Positions 40,871 through 49,600 of a stretch of DNA of 64,000 nucleotides are shown piece after piece. The position numbers were made by a program, and so were the translations under genes. The DNA comes from Flavobacterium sharifuzzamanii (GTDB lineage: Bacteria > Bacteroidota > Bacteroidia > Flavobacteriales > Flavobacteriaceae). The stretch covers positions 62,001-126,000 of the forward strand of contig NZ_QJGZ01000037.1 in assembly GCF_003254585.1 (NCBI RefSeq), read 5' to 3'. The stretch's first letter is position 1; every line of letters starts with the position of its first letter. The notes under the pieces were generated by a model. That model ran no database searches. It was not told the origin of the DNA and was given only the letters and a program-made list of their open reading frames with translations.

Positions 40871-40905
40871 AAAAAACCATCCGCTGCGGCGGATGGTTTT
40901 TTTTT
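40871..40905 (+). terminator. Terminator after eno
   Basis: A 14-bp perfect stem (AAAAAACCATCCGC with its complement, loop TGCG) followed by T residues. The symmetric A and T tails could let it work on both strands. Confidence 0.95.
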
Positions 40906-41003
40906 GGACTTTTAACAAATTCATAGCAGTATTCTTTTTTTAATTAGTCTTAAATTCATTAGATTTGATAAATTATTATTTAAAGAATTATTTCCAGTAT
41001 ATT

Positions 41004-42281
41004 ATGTCAAAAATAGCTACATTAGAAATAGATGGTAAAAAGATTGAGCTTCCAGTAATCACAGGGAGTGAAAACGAATCAGCTATCGATATCAACAAAT
41101 TACGTGATTTAACAGGTTATATTACTCTTGATCCAGGGTATAAGAATTCAGGATCTTGTACAAGTGAAATCACTTTCCTAGATGGAGAAGAAGGAATTTT
41201 ACGTTACAGAGGATATTCAATCGAAGATCTTGCTGAAAAAGCTAGTTTTTTAGAGGTTTCATACCTTTTGATTTTTGGTGAATTGCCTACGGCTAAACAG
41301 TTAGAAGATTTTGAAAATGGTATTAAAAAACATTCTTTGGTAAACGAAGAAATGAAAAATATCATCGATGGCTTCCCTAAAACAGCTCACCCTATGGGAG
41401 TGTTATCTGCTTTAACAAGCGCTTTAACGGCTTTTAATCCTAAAGCGGTTAATGTTGATAACGAAAAAGAAATGTATGAAGCTATTTGTAAAACAATGGC
41501 GAAATTTTTAGTGATTGCTACATGGACTTACAGAAAATCTATGGGTTATCCTTTAAATTACTATGATAATACAAAGGGTTATGTAGAAAGCTTCATGCAA
41601 TTAATGTTTAAATTGCCTACAGGGCCTTATGCTGCAAATCCAGTAATTGTAAATGCTTTAGATAAATTATTTATTCTTCATGCAGATCACGAACAAAATT
41701 GTTCTACTTCTACGGTTAGAATGGTAGGTTCTTCTCACGCAGGTTTATTTGCTTCAGTTTCTGCAGGAGTTTCTGCTTTATGGGGGCCACTTCATGGTGG
41801 TGCAAACCAAGCAGTACTTGAAATGTTAGAAGAAATAAACAAAGACGGTGGGGATACAGATAAGTTTTTAGCGAAAGCAAAAGATAAAAATGATCCATTC
41901 CGTTTAATGGGATTCGGACATAGAGTTTACAAAAACTTTGATCCAAGAGCTAAAATCATCAAAAAAGCAGCAACAGAAGTATTGGAAACTTTAGGTGTTG
42001 AAGACCCAATTTTAGAGATTGCTAGAAAATTAGAAAAAGCAGCTCTTGAAGATGAATACTTCAAATCAAGAAACTTATATCCAAACGTTGATTTCTACTC
42101 TGGAATTATCTACAGAGCTTTAGGGATTCCAACTGATATGTTTACTGTAATGTTTGCAATTGGAAGATTACCAGGTTGGATTGCGCAATGGAAAGAAATG
42201 CGTGAAAACAAAGAACCAATCGGAAGACCAAGACAAATTTATACAGGACACCCTTTACGAGAGTTTAAGTCTAATAAATAA
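41004..42281 (+). CDS. gltA: Citrate synthase
   Basis: A 425-aa type II (hexameric) citrate synthase, the entry enzyme of the TCA cycle. Catalytic regions are HADHEQNCSTSTVRM, WGPLHGGANQAVLEML and MGFGHRVYKNFDPRAK. I start at the ATG at 41004 (MSKIATLEIDGK), the family start, not at an in-frame start at 40965 that adds 13 unrelated residues. A TAGATTTG box at 40960-40967 fits a -7 element, though the partner is TTT rather than TTG. Confidence 0.98.
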   Translation: MSKIATLEIDGKKIELPVITGSENESAIDINKLRDLTGYITLDPGYKNSGSCTSEITFLDGEEGILRYRGYSIEDLAEKASFLEVSYLLIFGELPTAKQLEDFENGIKKHSLVNEEMKNIIDGFPKTAHPMGVLSALTSALTAFNPKAVNVDNEKEMYEAICKTMAKFLVIATWTYRKSMGYPLNYYDNTKGYVESFMQLMFKLPTGPYAANPVIVNALDKLFILHADHEQNCSTSTVRMVGSSHAGLFASVSAGVSALWGPLHGGANQAVLEMLEEINKDGGDTDKFLAKAKDKNDPFRLMGFGHRVYKNFDPRAKIIKKAATEVLETLGVEDPILEIARKLEKAALEDEYFKSRNLYPNVDFYSGIIYRALGIPTDMFTVMFAIGRLPGWIAQWKEMRENKEPIGRPRQIYTGHPLREFKSNK

Positions 42282-42288
42282 AAAAACG

Positions 42289-42318
42289 AAAGCTTCACTT
42301 ACATGTGAAGCTTTTTTT
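42289..42318 (+). terminator. Terminator after gltA
   Basis: AAAGCTTCAC pairs with GTGAAGCTTT around a 6-nt loop, followed by T residues. A TATCTTTG box (42318-42325) abuts its end and may be the -7 element of the next gene. Confidence 0.9.
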
Positions 42319-42344
42319 ATCTTTGCTCAAAATACAATAAGGTT

Positions 42345-43259
42345 ATGTTGCAATTAAATGTAAAGAACGAAACGTCTCGGCTTCGTGCTGTAGTTCTGGG
42401 TTCTGCTGTTCATAATGGTCCAACTCCGACTATAGAAGAAGCTTATGATCCTAAATCATTGGAACATATTAAGGCAGGGACTTATCCTGTAGAAAAAGAT
42501 ATGGTTGCTGAAATGGAAGCTTTTAATGCTGTTTTTCAGAAATATGATGTAACTGTTTATCGTCCAGAAATGATCGAAAATTACAATCAGATTTTTGCTC
42601 GTGATATTGGATTTGTAATTGATGATGTTTTTGTAAAATCTAATATTCTGCCGGATAGAGAAAGAGAATTAGATGCTATTCAATATGTAATTGATCAGAT
42701 TGATCCTTTAAAAGTAGTTCGTCCTCCAGAAGAAGTTCATATAGAAGGCGGAGATGTCATGCTTTGGAACGATCATATTTTTATTGGAACTTATAAAGGA
42801 AGCGATTATAAAGATTATATTACTGCAAGAACCAATATGCATGGTGTAAACTATATTAAATCATTATTCCCTAATAAGATTGTAAAGGAATTTGATTTAG
42901 TAAAATCTAAATTGGAAGCAAGAGATAATGCGCTGCATTTAGATTGTTGTTTTCAACCTGTTGGAAAAGATAAAGGAATTATTTACAAAAGAGGTTTTCG
43001 GGAAGAAGCAGATTATCTTTATTTAGTGAAACTTTTTGGAAAAGAAAACCTATTTCACATTGAAAGAAACGAAATGTATAATATGTTTTCGAACGTGTTT
43101 TCAATTGATGAAAATGTGGTGGTTTCTGAAAAGAATTTTACGAGATTGAATAACTGGCTTCGTGAAAATGGTTTTACAGTTGAAGAAATTCCGTATGCTG
43201 AAATTTCAAAACAAGAAGGTTTGTTGAGATGTTCAACGCTTCCGTTAATTAGAGACTAA
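42345..43259 (+). CDS. Dimethylarginine dimethylaminohydrolase/amidinotransferase-like protein
   Basis: A 304-aa protein of the guanidino-group-modifying (pentein) superfamily. Recognised motifs are ARDIGF, the EGGDVMLW segment with the substrate-binding acid, the catalytic histidine H198 in ALHLDCC and the nucleophile C296 in LLRCSTLPL. Family members hydrolyse arginine or methylarginines to citrulline, or transfer amidino groups. The exact reaction cannot be chosen from sequence. A second member of the superfamily follows on the same strand 91 nt downstream. Confidence 0.85.
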   Translation: MLQLNVKNETSRLRAVVLGSAVHNGPTPTIEEAYDPKSLEHIKAGTYPVEKDMVAEMEAFNAVFQKYDVTVYRPEMIENYNQIFARDIGFVIDDVFVKSNILPDRERELDAIQYVIDQIDPLKVVRPPEEVHIEGGDVMLWNDHIFIGTYKGSDYKDYITARTNMHGVNYIKSLFPNKIVKEFDLVKSKLEARDNALHLDCCFQPVGKDKGIIYKRGFREEADYLYLVKLFGKENLFHIERNEMYNMFSNVFSIDENVVVSEKNFTRLNNWLRENGFTVEEIPYAEISKQEGLLRCSTLPLIRD

Positions 43260-43273
43260 AAGAGTTTTTTTGT

Positions 43274-43324
43274 TTCAAGTTTCAGGTTTCAAGTTTTTAT
43301 AAGATGTGAAACCTGAAACTTGAA
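43274..43324. repeat. 18-bp perfect inverted repeat built from GTTTCA units
   Basis: Left arm 43274-43291 and right arm 43307-43324 are perfect complements separated by 15 nt. Each arm is made of short repeated words (GTTTCA, AAGTTT). No T tract follows. It looks like a palindromic intergenic repeat of the REP kind rather than a terminator. Confidence 0.8.
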
Positions 43325-43350
43325 GTTTGAAACTAAAAAATATATAAAAA

Positions 43351-44286
43351 ATGAAACAAACTACTAATGCTATCGTGATGATTCGCCCAGTTGCGTTCAG
43401 AATGAATGAACAGACAGCGGTCAATAATTATTATCAAAAGGTATTAGACGGACTTTTGCCAAGTACTGTTAATGCTAAAGCGCAGCAAGAATTTGATGCT
43501 TTTGTAGAAAAGCTAAGAGCAGTTGGTGTTGATGTAACCGTTGTTGATGACAATTTAGAGAGTGATACTCCAGATAGTATTTTTCCAAACAATTGGGTTT
43601 CATTTCACGAAAATGGAGATGTGGCGCTTTATCCAATGTTCGCTGAAAATCGTCGTCAAGAACGTCGTGAAGATATTTTGGATACTTTGGAAGAAAAAGG
43701 ATTCGAAATTGCAAATATCATGGATTATACTTCTGCAGAAGAAGATGGCATTTTCTTAGAAGGAACAGGAAGTTTGTTATTAGATAGGGCAAACGGAAAA
43801 GCATATTGCGCATTATCACCAAGAGCAGATGAAGAATTGTTTATAGAATTCTGTGAAGATTTTGATTATGCTCCTGTAATTTTCGAAGCTTTTCAAACTG
43901 TTGATGGTGAGCGTAAATTAATTTATCATACTAATGTAATGATGTGTTTAGGTGAAACTTTTGCAGTTATTTGCGCAGATTCAATTGATGATAAGAAAGA
44001 GCGTAAAATGGTTCTGGATAATCTTAAGCAAGATCAGAAAGAAGTTATTTTAATAACCGAAGATCAAGTGAATAATTTTGCAGGAAACATGCTGGAAGTT
44101 AGAGGGAAAGATGATAAGAGATACATTGTAATGAGTGCATCGGCACATCAAAGCTTAACTCCAAAACAAATTTCGCAATTAGAAAATCACGCAGAAATTT
44201 TAAGTTCAAGTTTAGATACAATTGAGGCATGTGGCGGAGGAAGCGCCAGATGTATGATGGCAGAAGTTTTCTTGCCAAGAGTTTAA
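43351..44286 (+). CDS. ctlX: CtlX-like citrulline/arginine hydrolase, pentein superfamily
   Basis: A 311-aa protein matching the citrulline-utilisation hydrolase (CtlX) type: IRPVAFRMNEQTAVNNYYQ at the start, the SIFPNNWVSFHENGDVALYPM segment, the EGTGSLLLDR acid motif, catalytic His in HTNVMMCLG and nucleophile C301 in SARCMMAE. In Francisella this enzyme attacks citrulline; the substrate here is inferred. It lies downstream of another pentein enzyme, suggesting linked breakdown of arginine-type compounds. It is separated from the convergent marC by a 20-bp terminator. Confidence 0.85.
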   Translation: MKQTTNAIVMIRPVAFRMNEQTAVNNYYQKVLDGLLPSTVNAKAQQEFDAFVEKLRAVGVDVTVVDDNLESDTPDSIFPNNWVSFHENGDVALYPMFAENRRQERREDILDTLEEKGFEIANIMDYTSAEEDGIFLEGTGSLLLDRANGKAYCALSPRADEELFIEFCEDFDYAPVIFEAFQTVDGERKLIYHTNVMMCLGETFAVICADSIDDKKERKMVLDNLKQDQKEVILITEDQVNNFAGNMLEVRGKDDKRYIVMSASAHQSLTPKQISQLENHAEILSSSLDTIEACGGGSARCMMAEVFLPRV

Positions 44287-44300
44287 TAAACTAAATTGAT

Positions 44301-44350
44301 AAAAAGAGAAGGGATGAAATTACATTAATAATTTCATCCCTTCTCTTTTT
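44301..44350. terminator. Bidirectional terminator between ctlX and marC
   Basis: A perfect 20-bp stem (44301-44320 with 44331-44350) around a 10-nt loop, with A and T tracts at its ends, so it can act on both strands between these convergent genes. Confidence 0.95.
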
Positions 44351-44368
44351 TGCAGTAATTAATATTGA

Positions 44369-44995
44369 TTAGAAATTTCCTTTAACAATATTGATGATGG
44401 CGCTTACAATATATTGGATGCCTATTGAAATAACGATAAAGCCGACAATTCTTGAAATAGCAACAATTCCTGAAGCTCCTAAAATTCTAGCTAAATAATG
44501 GGCGCTTTTTAAAATGGCAAAAATGGCAACAGCAATTGCCAAAATAGCTAATGACGAAATTATAATTTCATTTATTTCGTGATGTTCTTGATAAAAAGCT
44601 ATTAAAAGAGACATAGATCCAGGGCCAGCAAGCATTGGTATTGCCAATGGCGTAAGCGCGATGTCATTCCTATGTTGTGCTTCATTTTCAATCTTTTTAT
44701 TAATTCCTCGTTTCTTGTTGAACTTGCCTGAGAGTAAAGAGAATCCGGAGTTTACAATTACAATTCCTCCCGCAATTCTTAAGGCATCGATACTAATACC
44801 GAAAAAAGTTAAAACATATTGGCCAATAAAATAAGAAACCAATAATATGATAAAAACATTAATCGCAGTCCAAAGAGAGATTCGGGATCTTTCTTTTTGG
44901 GAATCGTGTTGGGTAAGGCCAACAAAAATGGGTACTGTACCGATTGGATTTAATACCGAGAATAAGGCAGCAAATAAGTAAATAAATAATTCCAT
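44369..44995 (-). CDS. MarC family integral membrane protein
   Basis: A 208-aa inner membrane protein with about six hydrophobic helices. NPIGTVPIFVGLT near the start, the ALTPLAIPMLAGPGSM segment and the late RIVGFIVISIGIQYI helix are signatures of the MarC/UPF0056 family. Transport has been proposed for some members, but the function is unproven. It starts at ATG 44995, divergent from the CoA-binding protein gene. Confidence 0.92.
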   Translation of the reverse strand: MELFIYLFAALFSVLNPIGTVPIFVGLTQHDSQKERSRISLWTAINVFIILLVSYFIGQYVLTFFGISIDALRIAGGIVIVNSGFSLLSGKFNKKRGINKKIENEAQHRNDIALTPLAIPMLAGPGSMSLLIAFYQEHHEINEIIISSLAILAIAVAIFAILKSAHYLARILGASGIVAISRIVGFIVISIGIQYIVSAIINIVKGNF

Positions 44996-45147
44996 ATAAT
45001 ATTGGTTAGTGAAGTAAATGTAGTTATTTTTTAATGCTTTTGTGTGAAATTATGTTATAATAATGTTTTTTATGGTTGCCGATTCTGTATCAAAGACATA
45101 AAGTTAAATCGTTCTTTTTGATTACTTTTGCAGTCTAAATAAAAACC

Positions 45148-45513
45148 ATGAAAAGTAAAAAAACATTAGTTATAGGAGCATCAACAAATCCTGAACGTTA
45201 TTCATATAGAGCTATAAATATGTTGGTAGGAAAAGGGCATTCAGTGTTAGCAATTGGACAAAAAACAGGTGAAGTAGCTGGAGTAAAAATTCAGACTAAG
45301 GCAATGCCAGTTAAAAATATAGACACTATTACTTTGTATTTAAATCCTGTTCGTCAAAGAGATTATTATAATTATATTGTTGAATCGCATCCTAAACGAG
45401 TAATTTTTAATCCAGGGACTGAAAATCCACAATTGTATCAATTATTAGAGTCGAATGGTATTGAGGTAGAAGTGGCTTGCACATTAGTTTTATTGGCTAC
45501 AAATCAGTATTAA
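45148..45513 (+). CDS. CoA-binding domain protein (YccU-like)
   Basis: A 121-aa single-domain Rossmann-type protein. KTLVIGASTNPERYSYRAINML and the VIFNPGTENPQL segment match the CoA_binding_2 family, which binds CoA or related nucleotides. Cellular role unknown. A TACTTTTG -7-like box at 45123-45130 lies 17 nt before the ATG. Confidence 0.9.
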   Translation: MKSKKTLVIGASTNPERYSYRAINMLVGKGHSVLAIGQKTGEVAGVKIQTKAMPVKNIDTITLYLNPVRQRDYYNYIVESHPKRVIFNPGTENPQLYQLLESNGIEVEVACTLVLLATNQY

Positions 45514-45630
45514 ACAATAAGTTGGTACTTTTGTTTGAGCCAATAAAAGAAGGAGGTTTCGTAATAAAATTCAAATAGGATTAGGCCTTGAATTTAATGG
45601 CTGTAATGTAGGCTAAATCATTAAAAGTAT

Positions 45631-45638
45631 TACTTTTG
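45631..45638 (+). promoter_or_regulatory. Candidate promoter -7 element of recR
   Basis: TACTTTTG, a full match to TAnnTTTG, ends 5 nt before the recR ATG. As at rarA and rlmB, the mRNA would start at or next to the start codon. No TTG partner was seen. Confidence 0.4.
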
Positions 45639-45643
45639 TCGTC

Positions 45644-46264
45644 ATGGAATTTTCATCAAAATTAATTGAAAAAGCAGTAAACGAAATGTCGCAATTGCCT
45701 GGTATAGGTAAGCGTACGGCACTTCGATTAGTTCTTCATTTGCTAAAACAGCCTAAAGAACAAACTGCTTTTTTGTCTCAAGCGTTATTGAATATGCGAG
45801 AGGATATTAAGTTTTGTGAAAGCTGTCATAATATTTCTGATACTAAAATTTGTGAGATTTGTGCTAATCCAATTAGAAATCATGAAACAATATGTATCGT
45901 AGAAGATATTAGAGATGTGATGGCGATAGAAAATACTGGGCAGTTTAAAGGAATATATCATGTTCTAGGCGGAAAAATTTCGCCAATTGAAGGAGTTGGA
46001 CCAAATCAGTTGAATATTTCTAGTTTGGTGACAAAAGTGAAATCTGGAAATGTATCTGAGATTATTTTTGCATTAAGTTCAACAATGGAGGGGGATACAA
46101 CAAATTTTTATATCTATAAACAAATAGCAGATTCTGAAATTATCATCTCAACGATTGCGAGAGGAATATCGGTTGGAGATGAATTGGAATATGCAGACGA
46201 AATAACATTAGGACGAAGTATTTTACACAGAGTTCCTTTTGAAAAAACATTTAAAAATAATTAA
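45644..46264 (+). CDS. recR: Recombination mediator protein RecR
   Basis: A 206-aa RecR, partner of RecO in loading RecA at gaps. It contains the helix-hairpin-helix near residues 12-30 ([11 protein letters not shown]), the four-cysteine zinc finger (CESCHN, CEIC, about residues 57-72) and the Toprim domain ([24 protein letters not shown]). Normal length. The start codon is 5 nt after a -7-like box. Confidence 0.97.
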   Translation: MEFSSKLIEKAVNEMSQLPGIGKRTALRLVLHLLKQPKEQTAFLSQALLNMREDIKFCESCHNISDTKICEICANPIRNHETICIVEDIRDVMAIENTGQFKGIYHVLGGKISPIEGVGPNQLNISSLVTKVKSGNVSEIIFALSSTMEGDTTNFYIYKQIADSEIIISTIARGISVGDELEYADEITLGRSILHRVPFEKTFKNN

Positions 46265-46311
46265 CCAACCCCAAATAACAACTTGGTTTTTCTGGACGCT
46301 AAAGGGAAAGC

Positions 46312-46319
46312 TATATTTG
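46312..46319 (+). promoter_or_regulatory. Candidate promoter -7 element of the first polysaccharide block
   Basis: TATATTTG lies 16 nt before the export lipoprotein ATG and matches the consensus -7 box. The nearest TTG (46283-46285) is 26 nt upstream, too far for the standard spacing, so strength is uncertain. Confidence 0.5.
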
Positions 46320-46335
46320 CGATAAAATTGAACGA

Positions 46336-47127
46336 ATGACAAAAAAATTTTTTTTTCTATTCTTATTAATTTCTGTATTATTTACCTCATGTATTCCTAT
46401 TAAAGATCTAGTTTATCTTCAGGACAAAAATGATTCTGGCGAGCAAACAGCGATTGCAGCGGTAGAATCAAAGCCTTATAGATTACAAGTTAATGATGTT
46501 TTAAGTATCAATATAAAAGCAATTGATCCCAAGCTAGTTTCTATTTTTAGTGCTACAGAAAACCAATCAAATCAAACTGGTAAATCTGAAGCAGGATTGT
46601 ATTTTGATGGTTTTACAGTTGACGATCATGGGAATATCAGGATGCCAATTTTAGGAGAGATAAATGTGATTGGTTATACTCTTGAAGAAGTTCGTGTTAA
46701 AATTGAAAAGAAATTACTAGAGGAATATTTTAAAAGCGAAGCTAATATTTTCGTTACCGTTAAGTTAGCTGGTTTTAGATATACTATTAATGGAGAAGTT
46801 GGAAGTACGGGGACAAAAACATTATTTAAAAATAATGTAACTATTTTGGAAGCTGTTGCAAATGCGGGAGATATTACAACAGTTGGTAATAGGAAAGAAG
46901 TAACAGTAATTCGCCAGACTCCAACAGGTGTGCAAATGCATGATATTGATCTTACAGATGTGAATGTAATGAAATCACCTTATTATTATTTACAGCCAAA
47001 TGACTATATCTATGTTAAACCATTGAGACAAAAAACTTGGGGAACTGGTCAGACAGGAATACAATCTATTGGGACAATAATTACATTGTTGTCTTTAGCA
47101 ACTACAGTTTACCTAATTATAAAGTAA
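46336..47127 (+). CDS. Wza-like polysaccharide export outer membrane lipoprotein
   Basis: A 263-aa export protein with lipobox LFTSC (C19). The polysaccharide export domain (PES, near residues 45-140, LQVNDVLSINIKA) and one SLBB domain (FRYTINGEVGSTGTKTL) follow, with a hydrophobic C-terminal helix (TIITLLSLATTVYLII). Wza-type proteins form the outer-membrane channel for capsule or exopolysaccharide. It is the first gene of the locus, 15 nt upstream of the wzc-like gene, its functional partner. Confidence 0.92.
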   Translation: MTKKFFFLFLLISVLFTSCIPIKDLVYLQDKNDSGEQTAIAAVESKPYRLQVNDVLSINIKAIDPKLVSIFSATENQSNQTGKSEAGLYFDGFTVDDHGNIRMPILGEINVIGYTLEEVRVKIEKKLLEEYFKSEANIFVTVKLAGFRYTINGEVGSTGTKTLFKNNVTILEAVANAGDITTVGNRKEVTVIRQTPTGVQMHDIDLTDVNVMKSPYYYLQPNDYIYVKPLRQKTWGTGQTGIQSIGTIITLLSLATTVYLIIK

Positions 47128-47142
47128 AAAGAGATTTTTAAA

Positions 47143-49590
47143 ATGTTAGATATTAAAGACTTCGCTATTTTTGAAAATCATTCTCATTTTGATTTTAAGG
47201 GCTTTCTGTTAAAAATCGTAGGCTATTGGAAATGGTTTCTGATAAGTTTGATTATTACTTTCGCAATTGCATATCAGGTGAACATTCGTAAAGAAAAAAT
47301 TTACGAAATGCAGACTTTGATTTCTATCAAAGAAGAAAACAATCCTTTTTTTACATCGAATACAAGTTTGGTATTCAATTGGGGAGGAATTTCTGATCAA
47401 GTAAATGGCATATCTACAATTATTCAATCAAGATCTCATAATGAATTGGTTGTAGATAAACTTCAATTTTATGTTGATTATTTAGAACAAGGAAAATACA
47501 ATTTAATAGATTCTTACGGAGCTGTTCCATTTTATGTTGCTATTGACAAAACAAAAGGGCAAATTGTAAATACATTAATTAGTATAAAGTTTTTAAGTGA
47601 GAATGAATATCAAATTGAGATTCCATTTGAAAGTAATTCTGTTTCGTTAATTACTTATAGCACTAATTCTTATAGTAATACTTCTGTACAGCCTGTAACT
47701 TTTGTTAAAAAATATAAAGTAGGGGACAAAGTAATTCTTCCATTTTTAAATTGGAAACTCCAAATAACAGATAATCCAGGTTTTTATAAAGGAAAAGAAT
47801 ATTTTGTCAGATTTAAGGATTTTGATGGGACAGTTTCTCAATATAAAGGTGTAGATGTAGATGCGGGTAAAAGTGGCGGGTCGATATTGACCTTATCAAT
47901 GCAAGGAACAAATAAAGCCAGAATGGTTGATTATTTGAATTCTACTGTGAAAATGCTTATTAAAATCCAGCTCGATGGCAAAAATCAGTTTGCTGCAAAT
48001 ACTATTAATTTTATTGATAGTACTCTCGTGGCAATGGAATCTCAACTTAAGCAAACGGGGAACGAATTAAAATCTTTTCAAAAAGATAAAAATATCTATG
48101 AAATAGAAGGAGGTGGTTCTAAAGTTTCAGAGAAAATAATGGATTTTGATGTTGAAAAGGATCAAATAGCAAGAAAAATAGCCTACTATAATTCGTTAAA
48201 AGCATATTTGAACAATAGTGTCGATTATTCTAGATTACCGGCTCCTTCTGTTGCTGGAATTGAAGACCCGAATATTGTAGCTAATGTTTCAAAACTTATT
48301 GCACTTTCTACTCAAAGATCTGAAATGGCTTATGCCGTAAAAAGTGAAAAAATATTTAAGGATTTTGATAATCAAATGGCAGCAGTGAAAAATGTTCTGC
48401 AAGAGAATATTGTTACCGCCAAAGCTTCTTTATTATATGACTTATCGCTGGTTAATGCAAAAATTGGTCAGGCGGAAAGCACAGTGAGAAGACTACCAGC
48501 AGAACAGCAAGAATTATTGAAAATCAAAAGAAAATATGATTTAAACGATAATATTTATACAGAATTTCTTCAGAAGAGAAATGAAGCAGAAATTGTACGA
48601 GCGTCTAACCTATCAGATATCCACTTTATTGATCCAGCAAAAGATATCGGAGGAGGTCTGATCGGTCCTAAGACTTCTGTGAATTATGTAATGGCTCTGT
48701 TTTTAGGGATTTTAATTCCATTGTTATTTGTATTAGTGATTTTTTTCATTAACAATTCAATTCAGAATAGTGATGATATTAGTAAGCTTACACAAATACC
48801 TTTACTGGGCGTTATTGGGTTAAATAAGGATTCGGGTAATTTAGCAGTTTTTGACAAACCTAAATCAGCACTTTCAGAAGCTTTTAGAGGGGTTCGTTCT
48901 TCACTTCAGTTTTTGTATAAAAAACAACAAGTCAGCGGATCAAAAACATTAATGATTACTTCTTCGATTAGTGGTGAAGGAAAAACTTTCTGTTCTATTA
49001 ATATTGCTACCGTTTTTGCTTTAAGTGAAAAGAAAACTGTAATTGTTGGTTTAGATTTACGAAAACCAAGATTAGCAGATGAATTCCAAATAAAATCATC
49101 TTTAGGAGTTGTTAATTATTTAATAAGACAAAATAATTTGGAAGAAATTACTAATTCAACACCAATTCCAAATTTAGATGTGATTCTATCTGGGCCAGTT
49201 CCTCCAAATCCTTCTGAGTTAATTTTAAGTGAGGCAATGAAAGAATTGATTAATGAGTTGAAGCAGAAATATGATTATATTATTTTAGACACTCCTCCAG
49301 TTGGTTTAGTGGCAGATTCATTAGAATTGGTTCAGTATGCAGATGTAACATTGTATATTGTAAGACAGAATTATACTAAGAAAGATATGATAACGGTATT
49401 AAATACGAGACTTAAACGTGGAGAATTAAGTAATGTTAGTATTGTTTTAAACGGTTACGAAAATAAAGCAAAATATGGCTCTGGTTATGGCTATGGCTAC
49501 GGTTACGGAGCATATTCAAATGGTTATCATGAAGAAGAAGTGAAAGTTGGTTTTTGGAAAGCATTTATGAGTCGAATTAGAAAAAGTTAA
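47143..49590 (+). CDS. Wzc-like polysaccharide co-polymerase with tyrosine autokinase domain
   Basis: An 815-aa inner membrane protein. It has an N-terminal Wzz domain with a membrane helix near residues 28-45, a long periplasmic coiled-coil region and a second helix near 520-540. The cytoplasmic BY-kinase has Walker A SISGEGKT (K614), Walker A' VIVGLDLRKPRL and Walker B YIILDTPPVG. The tail carries seven tyrosines between 778 and 795 (GYGYGYGYG core), the expected autophosphorylation cluster. It controls chain length and export with the Wza-like protein encoded upstream. Confidence 0.95.
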   Translation: MLDIKDFAIFENHSHFDFKGFLLKIVGYWKWFLISLIITFAIAYQVNIRKEKIYEMQTLISIKEENNPFFTSNTSLVFNWGGISDQVNGISTIIQSRSHNELVVDKLQFYVDYLEQGKYNLIDSYGAVPFYVAIDKTKGQIVNTLISIKFLSENEYQIEIPFESNSVSLITYSTNSYSNTSVQPVTFVKKYKVGDKVILPFLNWKLQITDNPGFYKGKEYFVRFKDFDGTVSQYKGVDVDAGKSGGSILTLSMQGTNKARMVDYLNSTVKMLIKIQLDGKNQFAANTINFIDSTLVAMESQLKQTGNELKSFQKDKNIYEIEGGGSKVSEKIMDFDVEKDQIARKIAYYNSLKAYLNNSVDYSRLPAPSVAGIEDPNIVANVSKLIALSTQRSEMAYAVKSEKIFKDFDNQMAAVKNVLQENIVTAKASLLYDLSLVNAKIGQAESTVRRLPAEQQELLKIKRKYDLNDNIYTEFLQKRNEAEIVRASNLSDIHFIDPAKDIGGGLIGPKTSVNYVMALFLGILIPLLFVLVIFFINNSIQNSDDISKLTQIPLLGVIGLNKDSGNLAVFDKPKSALSEAFRGVRSSLQFLYKKQQVSGSKTLMITSSISGEGKTFCSINIATVFALSEKKTVIVGLDLRKPRLADEFQIKSSLGVVNYLIRQNNLEEITNSTPIPNLDVILSGPVPPNPSELILSEAMKELINELKQKYDYIILDTPPVGLVADSLELVQYADVTLYIVRQNYTKKDMITVLNTRLKRGELSNVSIVLNGYENKAKYGSGYGYGYGYGAYSNGYHEEEVKVGFWKAFMSRIRKS

Positions 49591-49600
49591 ATTTGGATAA

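Noticed and set aside
40965..41003. Longer start for citrate synthase
   Set aside because: It overlaps the probable -7 box at 40960-40967 and adds residues foreign to the family.
43274..43324. CRISPR-like repeat array
   Set aside because: Only one palindrome with no evenly spaced repeats or spacers.
46263..46293. Possible weak terminator after recR (AACCAA/TTGGTT)
   Set aside because: Only six pairs with a 14-nt loop; the T tract is short, so I leave it uncalled.
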